A stretch of DNA of 64,000 bases from a bacterium (GTDB taxonomy: Bacteria > Actinomycetota > Acidimicrobiia > Acidimicrobiales > Bin134), in assembly GCA_026705465.1 (NCBI GenBank), contig JAPPAP010000025.1, positions 62,001-126,000 on the forward strand. The letters run 5' to 3'. The translations under genes were made by a program, and so were the position numbers. The notes beneath the pieces were generated by a model. That model did not search any database and was not told where the DNA came from. It saw only the letters and a list, made by a program, of their open reading frames with translations. This document shows positions 44,030 to 51,827 of this stretch, piece after piece. Within the stretch, counting starts at the first letter, position 1. Every line of letters begins with the position of its first letter.

Positions 44030-44696
44030 AGCCATCGGCACTGTCGCTGGGCGCTACTTGCTGTTGCTGTTGTGGAGGTTCCGAGTGCGCGATAGCCGCT
44101 CCTTGCGAGTGGTCGTCCCGTTCTCAACTGCCAGTGCATTGGGAGTCGCCGGTGGCGTCTTGGGCACTACCTGGGATGTACTTCCGATATGGGCGCTGTT
44201 CATCGCCCTGGTCGGAGTGTCCACCGTGGATTTGTTCCACTACCGCATTCCCAACGCCATCGTGTTTCCCACCGTTGCCGTGCTTCTGGTGCTGATGACC
44301 TTGATCTCCATGTTGCGCAACCATCCAGGGGCCATTGGACAAGCAGTCGCCGCTGCCGGGTTCTACGGGGTCATCATGTCGGTGCTGCACGTGATCTCGG
44401 GGGGCAGTCTCGGACTGGGGGACGTGAAGCTGGCCTTGCCCATCGGTCTGGTGCTTGGCTGGGTGGCCTCAGGCTACGGCGAGTCGTTGCTGGCTGTATT
44501 TCTGGCTTTTGTGTTGGCCTCGTTCTTTGGGGCCACTATGGGCCTCACCGTGTGGGGGATGCGGAAGTGGGGCAACGAGGTTCTGCCCGACCCCCTGGCT
44601 GATCCCGACAACCCACGCCCCACCGTATTCCCCTTCGCCCCCTGCATAGCCGTTGCCGCCGCGGCCATGGTGCTGGCTATTCCTGTGACGAGCTGA
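43998..44696 (+). CDS. Prepilin peptidase (A24), peptidase domain only
   Basis: A polytopic aspartyl peptidase of 232 residues that removes leaders from type IV pilin-like proteins. The two catalytic aspartates lie in STVDLFHYRIPN and in the GLGDVK motif (GGSLGLGDVKLALPIGLVLGW). The N-terminal methyltransferase/zinc domain of full-length PilD is missing. A peptidase at this place, between aroE and aroK, is also found in mycobacteria. No pilin gene is in the window, so its substrate is encoded elsewhere. Confidence 0.88.
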   Translation: MSKAAMVIAGVAIGTVAGRYLLLLLWRFRVRDSRSLRVVVPFSTASALGVAGGVLGTTWDVLPIWALFIALVGVSTVDLFHYRIPNAIVFPTVAVLLVLMTLISMLRNHPGAIGQAVAAAGFYGVIMSVLHVISGGSLGLGDVKLALPIGLVLGWVASGYGESLLAVFLAFVLASFFGATMGLTVWGMRKWGNEVLPDPLADPDNPRPTVFPFAPCIAVAAAAMVLAIPVTS

Positions 44697-44731
44697 CGAT
44701 AAGTGCTCTCAGGGCAGCGGTAGCCCACTTG

Positions 44732-44737
44732 TAGTAT
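44732..44737 (+). promoter_or_regulatory. Candidate -10 box of leaderless aroK-aroB-aroQ-pepQ transcript
   Basis: TAGTAT ends six bases before the aroK GTG, in a 47-base gap. Confidence 0.5.
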
Positions 44738-44743
44738 CGGGTT

Positions 44744-45274
44744 GTGGAAAGTAGGCCCCATGTGGCCCTCATCGGGATGATGGGGTCGGGAAAGTCAACG
44801 GCAGGGTTCTGGCTCGCACAGTCAGAAGGACTGCGGTTCGTGGACCTGGATGCCGCCATCGAGGAGCGTCAGGGCCGATCTGTCCCCGAGATCTTCGAGG
44901 CTGACGGTGAGGATTGCTTCCGCGACATGGAGCAGTCGGAGTTGGCTGCCTGCTTGACCTCCCTTCAGCCACTGGTGGTGTCCTGCGGCGGGGGAGCAGT
45001 GCTGCGGGCCGAAAACCGGGAACTGCTGCGGAATCGGGCTTGGGTGTGCTGGCTGCGGGCCACTGTCGAAACCCTGGGCCAGCGAGTCCGAGCCGGTGAA
45101 AACCGGCCGCTGCTGGGTGAGAACCCGATGGTCGATCTGGAGGCCATCAGCGCGGCTCGGGCTGGGCTCTACGCGGAGGCAGCCAACGAAGTTGTCGATG
45201 TTGACGGCTTAGAAGCCGAGCAAGTGGCCGAGCAGATCAAGCGTTTGTGGCCCCGGGCAGTACCGGTTCGATGA
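44744..45274 (+). CDS. aroK: Shikimate kinase
   Basis: AroK phosphorylates shikimate at O3 with ATP. This 176-residue P-loop kinase has Walker A GMMGSGKSTAGFWLA, the shikimate-binding DLDAAIEERQGRSVPEIFEADGEDCFRDME and VVSCGGGAVLR, and the lid arginines in RVRAGENRPLL. It begins a run of four overlapping genes (aroK-aroB-aroQ-pepQ). aroC, often found next to aroK in actinobacteria, is not in this cluster. Confidence 0.95.
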   Translation: MESRPHVALIGMMGSGKSTAGFWLAQSEGLRFVDLDAAIEERQGRSVPEIFEADGEDCFRDMEQSELAACLTSLQPLVVSCGGGAVLRAENRELLRNRAWVCWLRATVETLGQRVRAGENRPLLGENPMVDLEAISAARAGLYAEAANEVVDVDGLEAEQVAEQIKRLWPRAVPVR

Positions 45275-46314
45275 CCGTCGAAGCCGAACTCGGCTCTATG
45301 GACGCGATCAGGGTCCCTGTTGAACTGGGGGATCGGTCGTATGACGTCTGGGTAGGCGCTGGAGTCCGCCATCGCCTTCCCGAGGTCATTCCCGGCGATG
45401 TGAAGCGGGTGGCGGTGGTCACCCAGGCCGCGGTGGTCGATGCCGGCATCACCGTTGATCCAGGGGTCGAGCACCGAGTGTTCATCACCGACAACGGCGA
45501 GCACATCAAGTCGATGGGAGCGGTGGAGGAACTGTGCCGGGAGTTTGCCCAATGGGGGCTTACCCGCCGCGACGCGGTGGTGGCTGTGGGCGGGGGCGCG
45601 GTGACCGACTTGGCTGGATTCACTGCTGCCGTCTACCACCGGGGCATCCGGGTGGTATTCGTGTCAACCACCCTGCTGGGCCAAATCGACGCGTCGGTGG
45701 GGGGTAAGACCGGCGTGAACTTGCCCGAGGGCAAGAACTTGATTGGCGCCTTCTGGCAGCCCTCCGCGGTGCTGTGCGATACCGATGCGCTCGAGACCTT
45801 GCCCCCTGAGGAGATGCGATCAGGCCTGGGAGAGATGGCCAAGTACCACTTCATCGCCGATGCCGACCTCGATGCCCTGAGCCTGCCCGAGCGCATCGCC
45901 CGCTGCGTGGAGATCAAGGCCGAAGTTGTGGCCGCCGACGAGCGCGAGTCCGGCCGCCGGGCGGTGCTCAACTACGGCCACACCTTGGCCCACGCCCTCG
46001 AAGCTCACGGCGGCTACGACCTCCGCCACGGCGAGGCAGTGGCCGTCGGTCTGGTTTATGCCGCTGAGCTGGCCCATTGCACGGGTCGCATCGAAGCTGA
46101 GCGGGTGGACGAGCACCGCCGGGTGGTCGGTGGCTACGACCTGCCAACCAGCCTGCCAGCCGGGGCTGACCTCGACGCCCTTGTTGGGCTGTTCAGCCGA
46201 GACAAGAAAGCGGTGGACGGCGTTACCTTCATGCTTGACGGCCCCGAAGGCATCCAACCGGTCGCCGGATTGGCGCCCGCCCTGTTGCGAGAAACACTGG
46301 AGGCCATCCGATGA
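45271..46314 (+). CDS. aroB: 3-dehydroquinate synthase
   Basis: AroB converts DAHP to 3-dehydroquinate with NAD and a divalent metal. This protein of 347 residues shows DNGEHIKSMGAVEELC, the nucleotide loop VVAVGGGAVTDLAGFTAAVYHRGI, VSTTLLGQIDASVGGKTGVN and the metal-binding NYGHTLAHALE...HGEAVAVGLVYAAEL. The start is ATG 45271, overlapping the aroK stop as ATGA; ATG 45298 is an alternative. The last residues overlap aroQ by four bases. Confidence 0.95.
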   Translation: MTVEAELGSMDAIRVPVELGDRSYDVWVGAGVRHRLPEVIPGDVKRVAVVTQAAVVDAGITVDPGVEHRVFITDNGEHIKSMGAVEELCREFAQWGLTRRDAVVAVGGGAVTDLAGFTAAVYHRGIRVVFVSTTLLGQIDASVGGKTGVNLPEGKNLIGAFWQPSAVLCDTDALETLPPEEMRSGLGEMAKYHFIADADLDALSLPERIARCVEIKAEVVAADERESGRRAVLNYGHTLAHALEAHGGYDLRHGEAVAVGLVYAAELAHCTGRIEAERVDEHRRVVGGYDLPTSLPAGADLDALVGLFSRDKKAVDGVTFMLDGPEGIQPVAGLAPALLRETLEAIR

Positions 46315-46751
46315 GCCAATCAATCCTTCTCCTGTCGGGACCCAACCTGAACCTGCTCGGCGATCGAGAGCCCGAGATCTATGGCACCGACACCCTGGAC
46401 GACCATGTGGCCACCGCGGCCGCTACCGCCGACCGCCACGGTCTCACCATAGAACACCACCAGTCCAACGACGAGGCCGTCCTCATCGACCACATCCACC
46501 AGGCCCGACGCCGATGTGCGGCCATCATCATCAACCCCGGCGCGTTCACCCACTACTCCTGGGCCATCCACGACGCCCTGGCTGCCTTCGAAGGCCCGGT
46601 GGTGGAGTTGCATCTGTCCAACCCCAACGCCCGGGAGCCGTGGCGCCACACCTCGGTGGTCAGCCCGGTGGCCACCGGCACCATCGTGGGCTTCGGCGGA
46701 CACGGCTACGAGCTGGCCGTCGAAGCGGTGGCCCGGCTGCTCTCAGAATGA
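46311..46751 (+). CDS. aroQ: Type II 3-dehydroquinate dehydratase
   Basis: A dodecameric flavodoxin-like enzyme of 146 residues that dehydrates 3-dehydroquinate. GPNLNLLGDREPEIYG holds the catalytic arginine and tyrosine; IIINPGAFTHYSWAIHDAL and ELHLSNPNAREPWRHTSVVSPVATGTIVGFG hold the active-site Asn and His. The normal SNIHARE reads SNPNARE, a substitution next to the active site. Both ends are ATGA overlaps. Confidence 0.95.
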   Translation: MSQSILLLSGPNLNLLGDREPEIYGTDTLDDHVATAAATADRHGLTIEHHQSNDEAVLIDHIHQARRRCAAIIINPGAFTHYSWAIHDALAAFEGPVVELHLSNPNAREPWRHTSVVSPVATGTIVGFGGHGYELAVEAVARLLSE

Positions 46752-47854
46752 CCGCAGCCCGAAGCCTTGCCCCCATGGATGTGGCGGGTCGGGCCGATCG
46801 AGTACGGGCCGCGGCTGTTGATGCCGGCTGCGACGCCTTGATGGTGGTCAATGTGGTCAACGTGCGCTATCTCACCGGGTTCACCGGCTCGGCCGGATTG
46901 GTCTGGCTGGGGCCGGATGAGCTGGTGCTGGTCACCGACCGCCGCTACGCCGAGCAATCAGAGGTCGAGACCGGCCAAGCCGGCGTGGACATGCGAATCG
47001 AGATTACCAACGACGCCCCCAAAGAGATTTTGGCCGCAGTAGCCGCCGAGGTGGGCCGCATCGGCTTGGAGGCGGGCTCGGTGAGCTGGGCTGATCAGCG
47101 CAAGTACGACGAATGGTTTGACGCCGCTGAGCTGGTGCCGACTGCTGGCGTCGTGGAGCGATGTCGACAGATCAAAGACGACGGTGAGATCGACCGGATG
47201 GCCGCCGCCGCGGCTATCGCCGATGACGCGCTGGCCGAGGTCCGTCCCATGCTGGCCGACGGTGCCACCGAGAAGGAGGTGGCCTTGGCCTTGGATACCG
47301 CCTTTCGCCGCTTGGGGGCCGACGGCAGCGCATTTCCCACCATTGTGGCTTCAGGTCCCAATGCCGCCCTGCCCCACAAGCGTCCCACCGACCGCCCCAT
47401 CGAGCCAGGCGAGTTGGTGATCGTGGACATGGGGGCAGTGATCGACGGTTATCGCTCCGATATGACCCGGACTATGGCGGTGGGCCAGCCCGATCCCGAG
47501 GCCCAAAGAGTGTTCGACACCGTTCGGGACGCCCAGCAGCTCGGCGTGGAGCAGGTGGCAGCTGGCCGACCCATTTCCGAGGTGGACAAGGCTTGTCGGG
47601 ATCGCATTGGAGCTGATGGCTGGGGCGACGCCTTCGTCCATGGCACTGGCCATGGCGTTGGGCTGGACATACATGAGCAGCCCTGGGTGCGGGCCACGGC
47701 CACTGACACCCTGGAGGCTGGCCAAGTGATCACTGTAGAGCCGGGCGTGTACCTGCCCGGATTCTGCGGTGCCCGCGTCGAGGACACTGTGGTGGTGACC
47801 GAAGACGGCCCCCGACGGCTGACCCACTCACCCAAGGATCTCGAAGTGGTCTAG
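46748..47854 (+). CDS. pepQ: Xaa-Pro aminopeptidase family (M24) peptidase
   Basis: A pita-bread metallopeptidase of 368 residues: creatinase-like N-terminal domain (about 10-130, with VVNVVNVRYLTGFTGSAGLV) and a C-terminal M24 domain. Metal ligands are visible in VIVDMGAVIDGYRSDMTRTM (two Asp), HGTGHGVGLDIHEQP (His), ITVEPGVYLPG (Glu) and RVEDTVVVTEDG (Glu). It removes residues before proline from peptides. The start is the ATG overlapping the aroQ stop; the very long upstream ORF only shadows aroB and aroQ. The order aroQ-pepQ-efp-nusB is conserved in actinobacteria. Confidence 0.92.
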   Translation: MTAARSLAPMDVAGRADRVRAAAVDAGCDALMVVNVVNVRYLTGFTGSAGLVWLGPDELVLVTDRRYAEQSEVETGQAGVDMRIEITNDAPKEILAAVAAEVGRIGLEAGSVSWADQRKYDEWFDAAELVPTAGVVERCRQIKDDGEIDRMAAAAAIADDALAEVRPMLADGATEKEVALALDTAFRRLGADGSAFPTIVASGPNAALPHKRPTDRPIEPGELVIVDMGAVIDGYRSDMTRTMAVGQPDPEAQRVFDTVRDAQQLGVEQVAAGRPISEVDKACRDRIGADGWGDAFVHGTGHGVGLDIHEQPWVRATATDTLEAGQVITVEPGVYLPGFCGARVEDTVVVTEDGPRRLTHSPKDLEVV

Positions 47855-47881
47855 TGGGGTGTCGTAGGCCAGAATTTGGCC

Positions 47882-48445
47882 ATGCCCACGATCACCACCA
47901 ACGACCTCAAGAACGGCATGACATTGAACCTGGACGACGGCTTGTTCAACGTGGTCGAGTTCCAGCACGTCAAGCCGGGCAAGGGTGGCGCGTTCGTGCG
48001 CACCACTCTGAAGAACGCCCGCACCGGGGCCGTGTTGGACCGAACCTTCCGGGCCGGGGAGAAGGTGGAACGGGCCAACATCGACCGCCGAGAGATGCAG
48101 TACCTGTACTCCGACGGCGACGGCTACGTGTTCATGGACAGCGAAACCTACGAGCAGCTCCAAGTAGGCGCCGACGTACTGGGCGAGGCGGTGAACTATC
48201 TGGTGGAGAACAACTCGGTGATTCTCGGTATGTTCGGAACCGAGATTGTGGGCACCGATCTGCCCGCCGCAGTAGAGCTGGACATCGCCCAGACCGAGCC
48301 CGGCGTCCAGGGCGACCGGGTGTCGGGGGCCACCAAGCCGGCCACCTGCCAGACCGGCCTGGTGGTGCAGGTGCCTTTGTTCTTGAACCCCGGTGAGCGG
48401 ATCAAGGTGGACACCCGCACCGGCGAGTACATCAGCCGGGCGTGA
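47882..48445 (+). CDS. efp: Translation elongation factor P
   Basis: EF-P relieves ribosomes stalled on proline stretches. This 187-residue, three-domain protein begins PTITTNDLKNGMTLNLDDGLFNVVEFQHVKPGKGGAFVRT; the lysine in PGKGG is at the tip that contacts the P-site tRNA. The C-terminal domain ends GERIKVDTRTGEYISRA, as usual. ATG 47882 fits better than the TTG at 47876, which would add two residues. A CAGAAT box ends six bases before the ATG, a weak leaderless promoter candidate. Confidence 0.96.
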   Translation: MPTITTNDLKNGMTLNLDDGLFNVVEFQHVKPGKGGAFVRTTLKNARTGAVLDRTFRAGEKVERANIDRREMQYLYSDGDGYVFMDSETYEQLQVGADVLGEAVNYLVENNSVILGMFGTEIVGTDLPAAVELDIAQTEPGVQGDRVSGATKPATCQTGLVVQVPLFLNPGERIKVDTRTGEYISRA

Positions 48446-48477
48446 GCGTCCCGGTCGACATGGTGTCTCGTTGGTGA
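48442..48477 (+). other. 11-codon mini-ORF between efp and nusB
   Basis: GTG overlapping the efp stop (GTGA) opens MSVPVDMVSRW, stopping three bases before the nusB ATG. It loosely resembles the NusB start MSSPDPLVAG, possibly a worn duplication. Confidence 0.25.
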
Positions 48478-48480
48478 CCT

Positions 48481-48909
48481 ATGAGCTCGCCCGATCCGCT
48501 GGTTGCGGGATCCCAGCGCCGCCAGGTGAGGGAGCGGGCCTTGGGCCTGCTCTATGAGGCCGAAGTCAAGGGCGTAGAGGCAGCGGAGTTGCTGGCCGCC
48601 CAAGAGCTCGCCCTCGACCCCTACGCCCACACATTGGTCAGCGGGACGGCCTATCACCAGGGCGAGATCGACGCCCGTTTGGAGGAGCTGTCCGAGGGCT
48701 GGACGGTGGCCCGAATGCCCGCGCTCGACCGGGCCATTTTGCGCCTGGCCAGCTTCGAGCTCTCTCACAGCACCGATATCTCTGTGGCGGTGATCATCAA
48801 CGAGGCGGTGGAGTTGGCCCACGAGTACTCCACGCCGGGGTCTGCCGGGTTCATCAACGGCCTGTTGTCCCAGGTGGCGGCCATCGTTCGGCCTACCGAG
48901 GACGGGTAG
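48481..48909 (+). CDS. nusB: Transcription antitermination factor NusB
   Basis: An all-helical RNA-binding protein of 142 residues that works with NusE (S10) in rRNA antitermination. RRQVRERALGLLYEAEVKG, VSGTAYHQGEIDARLEELSEGWTVARMPALDRAILRLASFEL and VAVIINEAVELAHEYSTPGSAGFINGLLSQVA match the family closely. The stop is followed by the pyr operon leader. Order efp-nusB-pyrR is typical of actinobacteria. Confidence 0.95.
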   Translation: MSSPDPLVAGSQRRQVRERALGLLYEAEVKGVEAAELLAAQELALDPYAHTLVSGTAYHQGEIDARLEELSEGWTVARMPALDRAILRLASFELSHSTDISVAVIINEAVELAHEYSTPGSAGFINGLLSQVAAIVRPTEDG

Positions 48910-48944
48910 AGAAATACCATCCCCGAACTTCGCGTCGGCAGGTG

Positions 48945-48950
48945 TATAGT
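48945..48950 (+). promoter_or_regulatory. Candidate -10 box of the pyr operon
   Basis: TATAGT lies 61 bases before the pyrR start, leaving an mRNA leader of about 50-55 bases that contains the PyrR hairpin and ribosome site. No convincing -35 element. Confidence 0.5.
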
Positions 48951-48968
48951 GCTCTGAGCACCCGTGAA

Positions 48969-48988
48969 GTGGGTCCAGCGAGGCCCAT
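48969..48988 (+). promoter_or_regulatory. PyrR-binding RNA hairpin
   Basis: GUGGG-UCCAGCGAGG-CCCAU folds with a 5-bp stem (one G-U) and exposes UCCAGCGAGG. This matches the PyrR-recognised loop of the UCCAGnGAGG type known from Bacillus and mycobacterial pyr leaders. It ends eight bases before the GGAGG ribosome site of pyrR. Confidence 0.75.
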
Positions 48989-49010
48989 ACGGACATGGAG
49001 GAAATCGAGT

Positions 49011-49577
49011 TTGGCTGAACGCGAGCGCCGGCGAACGCCCCCCTACGGGGGCGTTTTCTCTGCCCGCACCCGAGTGATGGAAGCCGAGGACATCAAGCGG
49101 GCGACGTGGCGCATGGCCCACGAGATCATCGAGCGCAATCACGGCCTTGAGGGCGTGGTGATTGTGGGCTTGCAGACCGGCGGGGTGTGGCTGGCCGAGG
49201 ACGTCGTCGGTGCCTTGCATGAGATCGAGGGGGCCAAGCCTCCTTTGGGGACCCTCGACGTGGCCTTCCATCGCGACGACATCGGGCTAAGGCCCCTGCT
49301 GCCGGAGGCGCCCACCGATATCCCGTTCAACCTCGACGGCCAAGCGGTGGTGATGGTCGACGATGTGCTGTATACCGGCCGAACCATCCGGGCCGCGCTC
49401 GACGCGCTGAACAGCTACGGGCGGCCTCGGACCGTGCAGCTGGCGGTAATGGTGGACCGGGGCCACCGGGAGCTGCCCATCCGCCCCGACTTTGTGGGCA
49501 AGAACCTGCCTACCCGCCGCGACGAGATGGTTGACGCCCATCGCGATGGCGTCGATCTTGGAGAGATCGTCAAATGA
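49011..49577 (+). CDS. pyrR: Pyrimidine operon regulator PyrR
   Basis: PyrR binds pyr mRNA when UMP is abundant and lowers operon expression; many family members also have uracil phosphoribosyltransferase activity. EDIKRATWRMAHEIIERN and the PRPP loop VVMVDDVLYTGRTIRAALDAL are diagnostic. I chose TTG 49011: GGAGG (48997-49001) lies nine bases upstream, and the result is 188 residues, a normal length. GTG 49074 or ATG 49077 would give only about 166 residues without a ribosome site. With the TTG start, the terminator hairpin falls inside codons 8-16. It overlaps pyrB by four bases. Confidence 0.9.
   Translation: MAERERRRTPPYGGVFSARTRVMEAEDIKRATWRMAHEIIERNHGLEGVVIVGLQTGGVWLAEDVVGALHEIEGAKPPLGTLDVAFHRDDIGLRPLLPEAPTDIPFNLDGQAVVMVDDVLYTGRTIRAALDALNSYGRPRTVQLAVMVDRGHRELPIRPDFVGKNLPTRRDEMVDAHRDGVDLGEIVK
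49034..49057 (+). terminator. Intrinsic terminator at the 5' end of pyrR (attenuator candidate)
   Basis: A perfect 9-bp stem (AACGCCCCC with GGGGGCGTT, loop CTAC) is followed by TTCTCT. It is the strongest terminator-like hairpin I found and lies about 45 bases after the PyrR-binding hairpin. Confidence 0.75.
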
Positions 49578-50512
49578 AGCACCTGTTGTCGATCAACGAT
49601 TTGGGTGCCGATGGGATAAACGAGGTTTGCCGCTTGGCTGACCTCTTCACCGAGGTGTCGCAGAGGCCCATTCCCAAGGTTCCCGCCCTGCGGGGCAAGA
49701 CGGTGGCGATGCTGTTCTATGAGGACTCCACCCGGACCCGGCTCTCGTTCGAGGTGGCGGCCCGGCGCCTTTCAGCCGACGTGATGGGCTTCAGCGTGTC
49801 CAGCTCGTCGGTCAACAAAGGAGAGTCGGTGCGCGACACGGTGAACACCATTTCTGCCATGGGGCCCGATGCCCTCGTGGTTCGCCACCGCTCGGCCGGG
49901 GTGCCCCACCAGGTGACCGGCTGGACCAGCGCCGGCGTGATCAATGCCGGGGACGGCTGGCACGAGCATCCCACCCAGGCGCTGCTCGACTGTTACACCA
50001 TCCGCGACAGATTGGGGTCGGTGGCCGGTCGGCGCATCGTGATCTTGGGAGACATCAAGCACTCCCGGGTGGCCCGCTCCTGCGTGATGGCGTTCACCTC
50101 GCTGGGGGCGAAGGTCACGCTGGTGGCCCCTCCCACGCTTCTGCCCCCCGCGGTGGACTCATGGCCGGTGGACGTCAGCTTCAGCCTCGACGCCGTGCTC
50201 AGCGACTGCGACGTGGTGTACGGGCTTCGGGTGCAACACGAGCGCCAGGCTGAGGCATTGCTGCCGTCGCTGCGGGAGTACACCGCCCAGTGGGGGCTCA
50301 CGGTGGATCGGGCGGCCCGTCTGCCCGTTGGGGCGTTGGTCATGCATCCCGGCCCGGTCAACCGGGGGGTGGAGATCGCTCCCGAAGTGCTGGACCAGCC
50401 CAATGCCACCCTTAATGAGCAGGTCCGTCACGGGGTGGCGGTGCGCATGGCCGTGCTCTATCTCCTATTGGCCGCCGACCCCGACCTCCACCCCGAAGGC
50501 GAAGCCTCATGA
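49574..50512 (+). CDS. pyrB: Aspartate carbamoyltransferase, catalytic chain
   Basis: PyrB joins carbamoyl phosphate and aspartate, the committed step of pyrimidine synthesis. This 312-residue protein has the carbamoyl-phosphate loop YEDSTRTRLSFEVAARRL, VVRHRSAGVPHQ, GDGWHEHPTQALLDCYTI, GDIKHSRVARS and MHPGPVNRGVEI. No pyrI regulatory gene is present; the next gene is pyrC, through an ATGA overlap. It is the unregulated class typical of Gram-positive bacteria. Confidence 0.96.
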   Translation: MKHLLSINDLGADGINEVCRLADLFTEVSQRPIPKVPALRGKTVAMLFYEDSTRTRLSFEVAARRLSADVMGFSVSSSSVNKGESVRDTVNTISAMGPDALVVRHRSAGVPHQVTGWTSAGVINAGDGWHEHPTQALLDCYTIRDRLGSVAGRRIVILGDIKHSRVARSCVMAFTSLGAKVTLVAPPTLLPPAVDSWPVDVSFSLDAVLSDCDVVYGLRVQHERQAEALLPSLREYTAQWGLTVDRAARLPVGALVMHPGPVNRGVEIAPEVLDQPNATLNEQVRHGVAVRMAVLYLLLAADPDLHPEGEAS

Positions 50513-51780
50513 GCACAGTGATCAAAGGCGGCTTGGTCATCGACCAGACCGGAGAGCGCACCGCCGATGTAGTGGTCGACGATGGTCGGATTGTGGCCGT
50601 CGGCACCGATCTGTCGGGGGATGAGATTCTGGACGCATCAGGCTGCGTGGTGGCCCCCGGCTTCGTCGACCTGCACGCCCACCTGCGCCAACCTGGCGCC
50701 GAGGAGGCCGAGACCATCGAAACCGGAAGCTGGGCTGCGATCCGAGGCGGATTTAGCGCGGTGGTGGCCATGCCCAACACCAACCCGCCCATCGACTGTG
50801 CCGCCGTGGTGCAAGAAGTGCTGGCTCTGGGGGCCAAGGCGCCCTGCGATGTGTACACCTCCGGGGCCATCACCGTGGAGCGCAAAGGGGCCCAGCTTGC
50901 ACCTATGGCCGAGATGGCCGAGCTGGGCGTGCGGCTGTTCACCGACGACGGCAACGGGGTTCAAGAAGCCGGGCTTATGCGCCGGGCCATGGAATACGCC
51001 GCTGGCTTGGGAGTGATACTGGCCCAGCACTGCGAAGTAGATTCCCTGGCCGCCGGGGGTCACATGCACGAGGGGGAGTGGTCCAGCCGGCTGGGCATTC
51101 CCGGCGTGCCTGCCGAGGCCGAGGAGCTCATGGTCATGCGGGATATCGCCCTCAGCCGCTTCACCGGCGCCCCCGTCCACTTCCAACACCTGTCCACCCG
51201 GGGTTCCATCGCCATGGTGAGGGCAGCCCGTCAAGCCGGGGTGGCGGTCACCGCCGAAGCAGCCACCCATCATTTCACCCTCACCGACGAGGATTGCGCC
51301 TCCTACGACCCGGTGTTCAAGGTCAACCCCCCTCTGCGTCCGGCCGATGATCGCGATGCGGTGCGCGAGGGTTTGGCCGACGGAGCCGTCGATGCCATCG
51401 CCACCGACCACGCCCCCCATACGATGGATGCCAAGGAGAGGCCTTTCGATCAGGCGCCGCCGGGGATGCTCGGGCTGGAGACGGCCCTGGCTCTGGCGCT
51501 GACTGAGTTGAACCTTCCCGTTGCCGAGGTGGTGGGGCTGTTGAGTTGGCGACCGGCGGCCATTGCTGGGTTGAAGGGCGTTCATGGCGGGCCAATTGTG
51601 CCCGACGCGCCAGCCAACCTTTGCGTGTTCGATCCCCAAGAGACTTGGACCGTTGACCCACACGACACGGCCAGCCGTTCCCGCAACAACCCCTATGCCG
51701 AACGCACGGTGCGCGGTCGGGTTCGCCATACCATCGTCGGCGGCCAGACAGTGCTGGTCGACCAGGTGATGAGGCCATGA
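50509..51780 (+). CDS. pyrC: Dihydroorotase
   Basis: A zinc amidohydrolase of 423 residues that closes carbamoyl aspartate to dihydroorotate. The metal-binding DLHAHLRQPGAEEAETIETG (HxH), QHCEVDSLA, HFQHLSTRGS and ATDHAPHTMDAKERPFDQAPPGMLGLET are those of long class I dihydroorotases, which pair with PyrB in many actinobacteria. It overlaps pyrB (ATGA), and its stop overlaps a 16-codon mini-ORF that leads into carA. Confidence 0.95.
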   Translation: MSTVIKGGLVIDQTGERTADVVVDDGRIVAVGTDLSGDEILDASGCVVAPGFVDLHAHLRQPGAEEAETIETGSWAAIRGGFSAVVAMPNTNPPIDCAAVVQEVLALGAKAPCDVYTSGAITVERKGAQLAPMAEMAELGVRLFTDDGNGVQEAGLMRRAMEYAAGLGVILAQHCEVDSLAAGGHMHEGEWSSRLGIPGVPAEAEELMVMRDIALSRFTGAPVHFQHLSTRGSIAMVRAARQAGVAVTAEAATHHFTLTDEDCASYDPVFKVNPPLRPADDRDAVREGLADGAVDAIATDHAPHTMDAKERPFDQAPPGMLGLETALALALTELNLPVAEVVGLLSWRPAAIAGLKGVHGGPIVPDAPANLCVFDPQETWTVDPHDTASRSRNNPYAERTVRGRVRHTIVGGQTVLVDQVMRP

Positions 51781-51827
51781 CCCAAGGGCAGGGCTTCGCC
51801 TTGGTGGCGTCGGAGACAAATCCATGA
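51777..51827 (+). other. 16-codon mini-ORF bridging pyrC and carA
   Basis: ATG overlapping the pyrC stop (ATGA) reads [16 protein letters not shown], and its TGA overlaps the carA ATG (ATGA). ALVASE resembles ALVLSD at the CarA start. The DNA also forms a hairpin (CCAAGG...GCCTTGG, 51782-51804). In mycobacteria a membrane protein gene occupies this place instead. Confidence 0.45.

Noticed and set aside
45926-46747. N-terminal 274 codons of the 642-residue ORF ending at 47854
   Set aside because: This part shadows aroB and aroQ in another frame; only the part from ATG 46748 is a real peptidase.
48442-48499. Duplication of the nusB start in the efp-nusB gap
   Set aside because: Only about half the aligned bases match, so it cannot be separated from chance; kept only as a weak mini-ORF feature.
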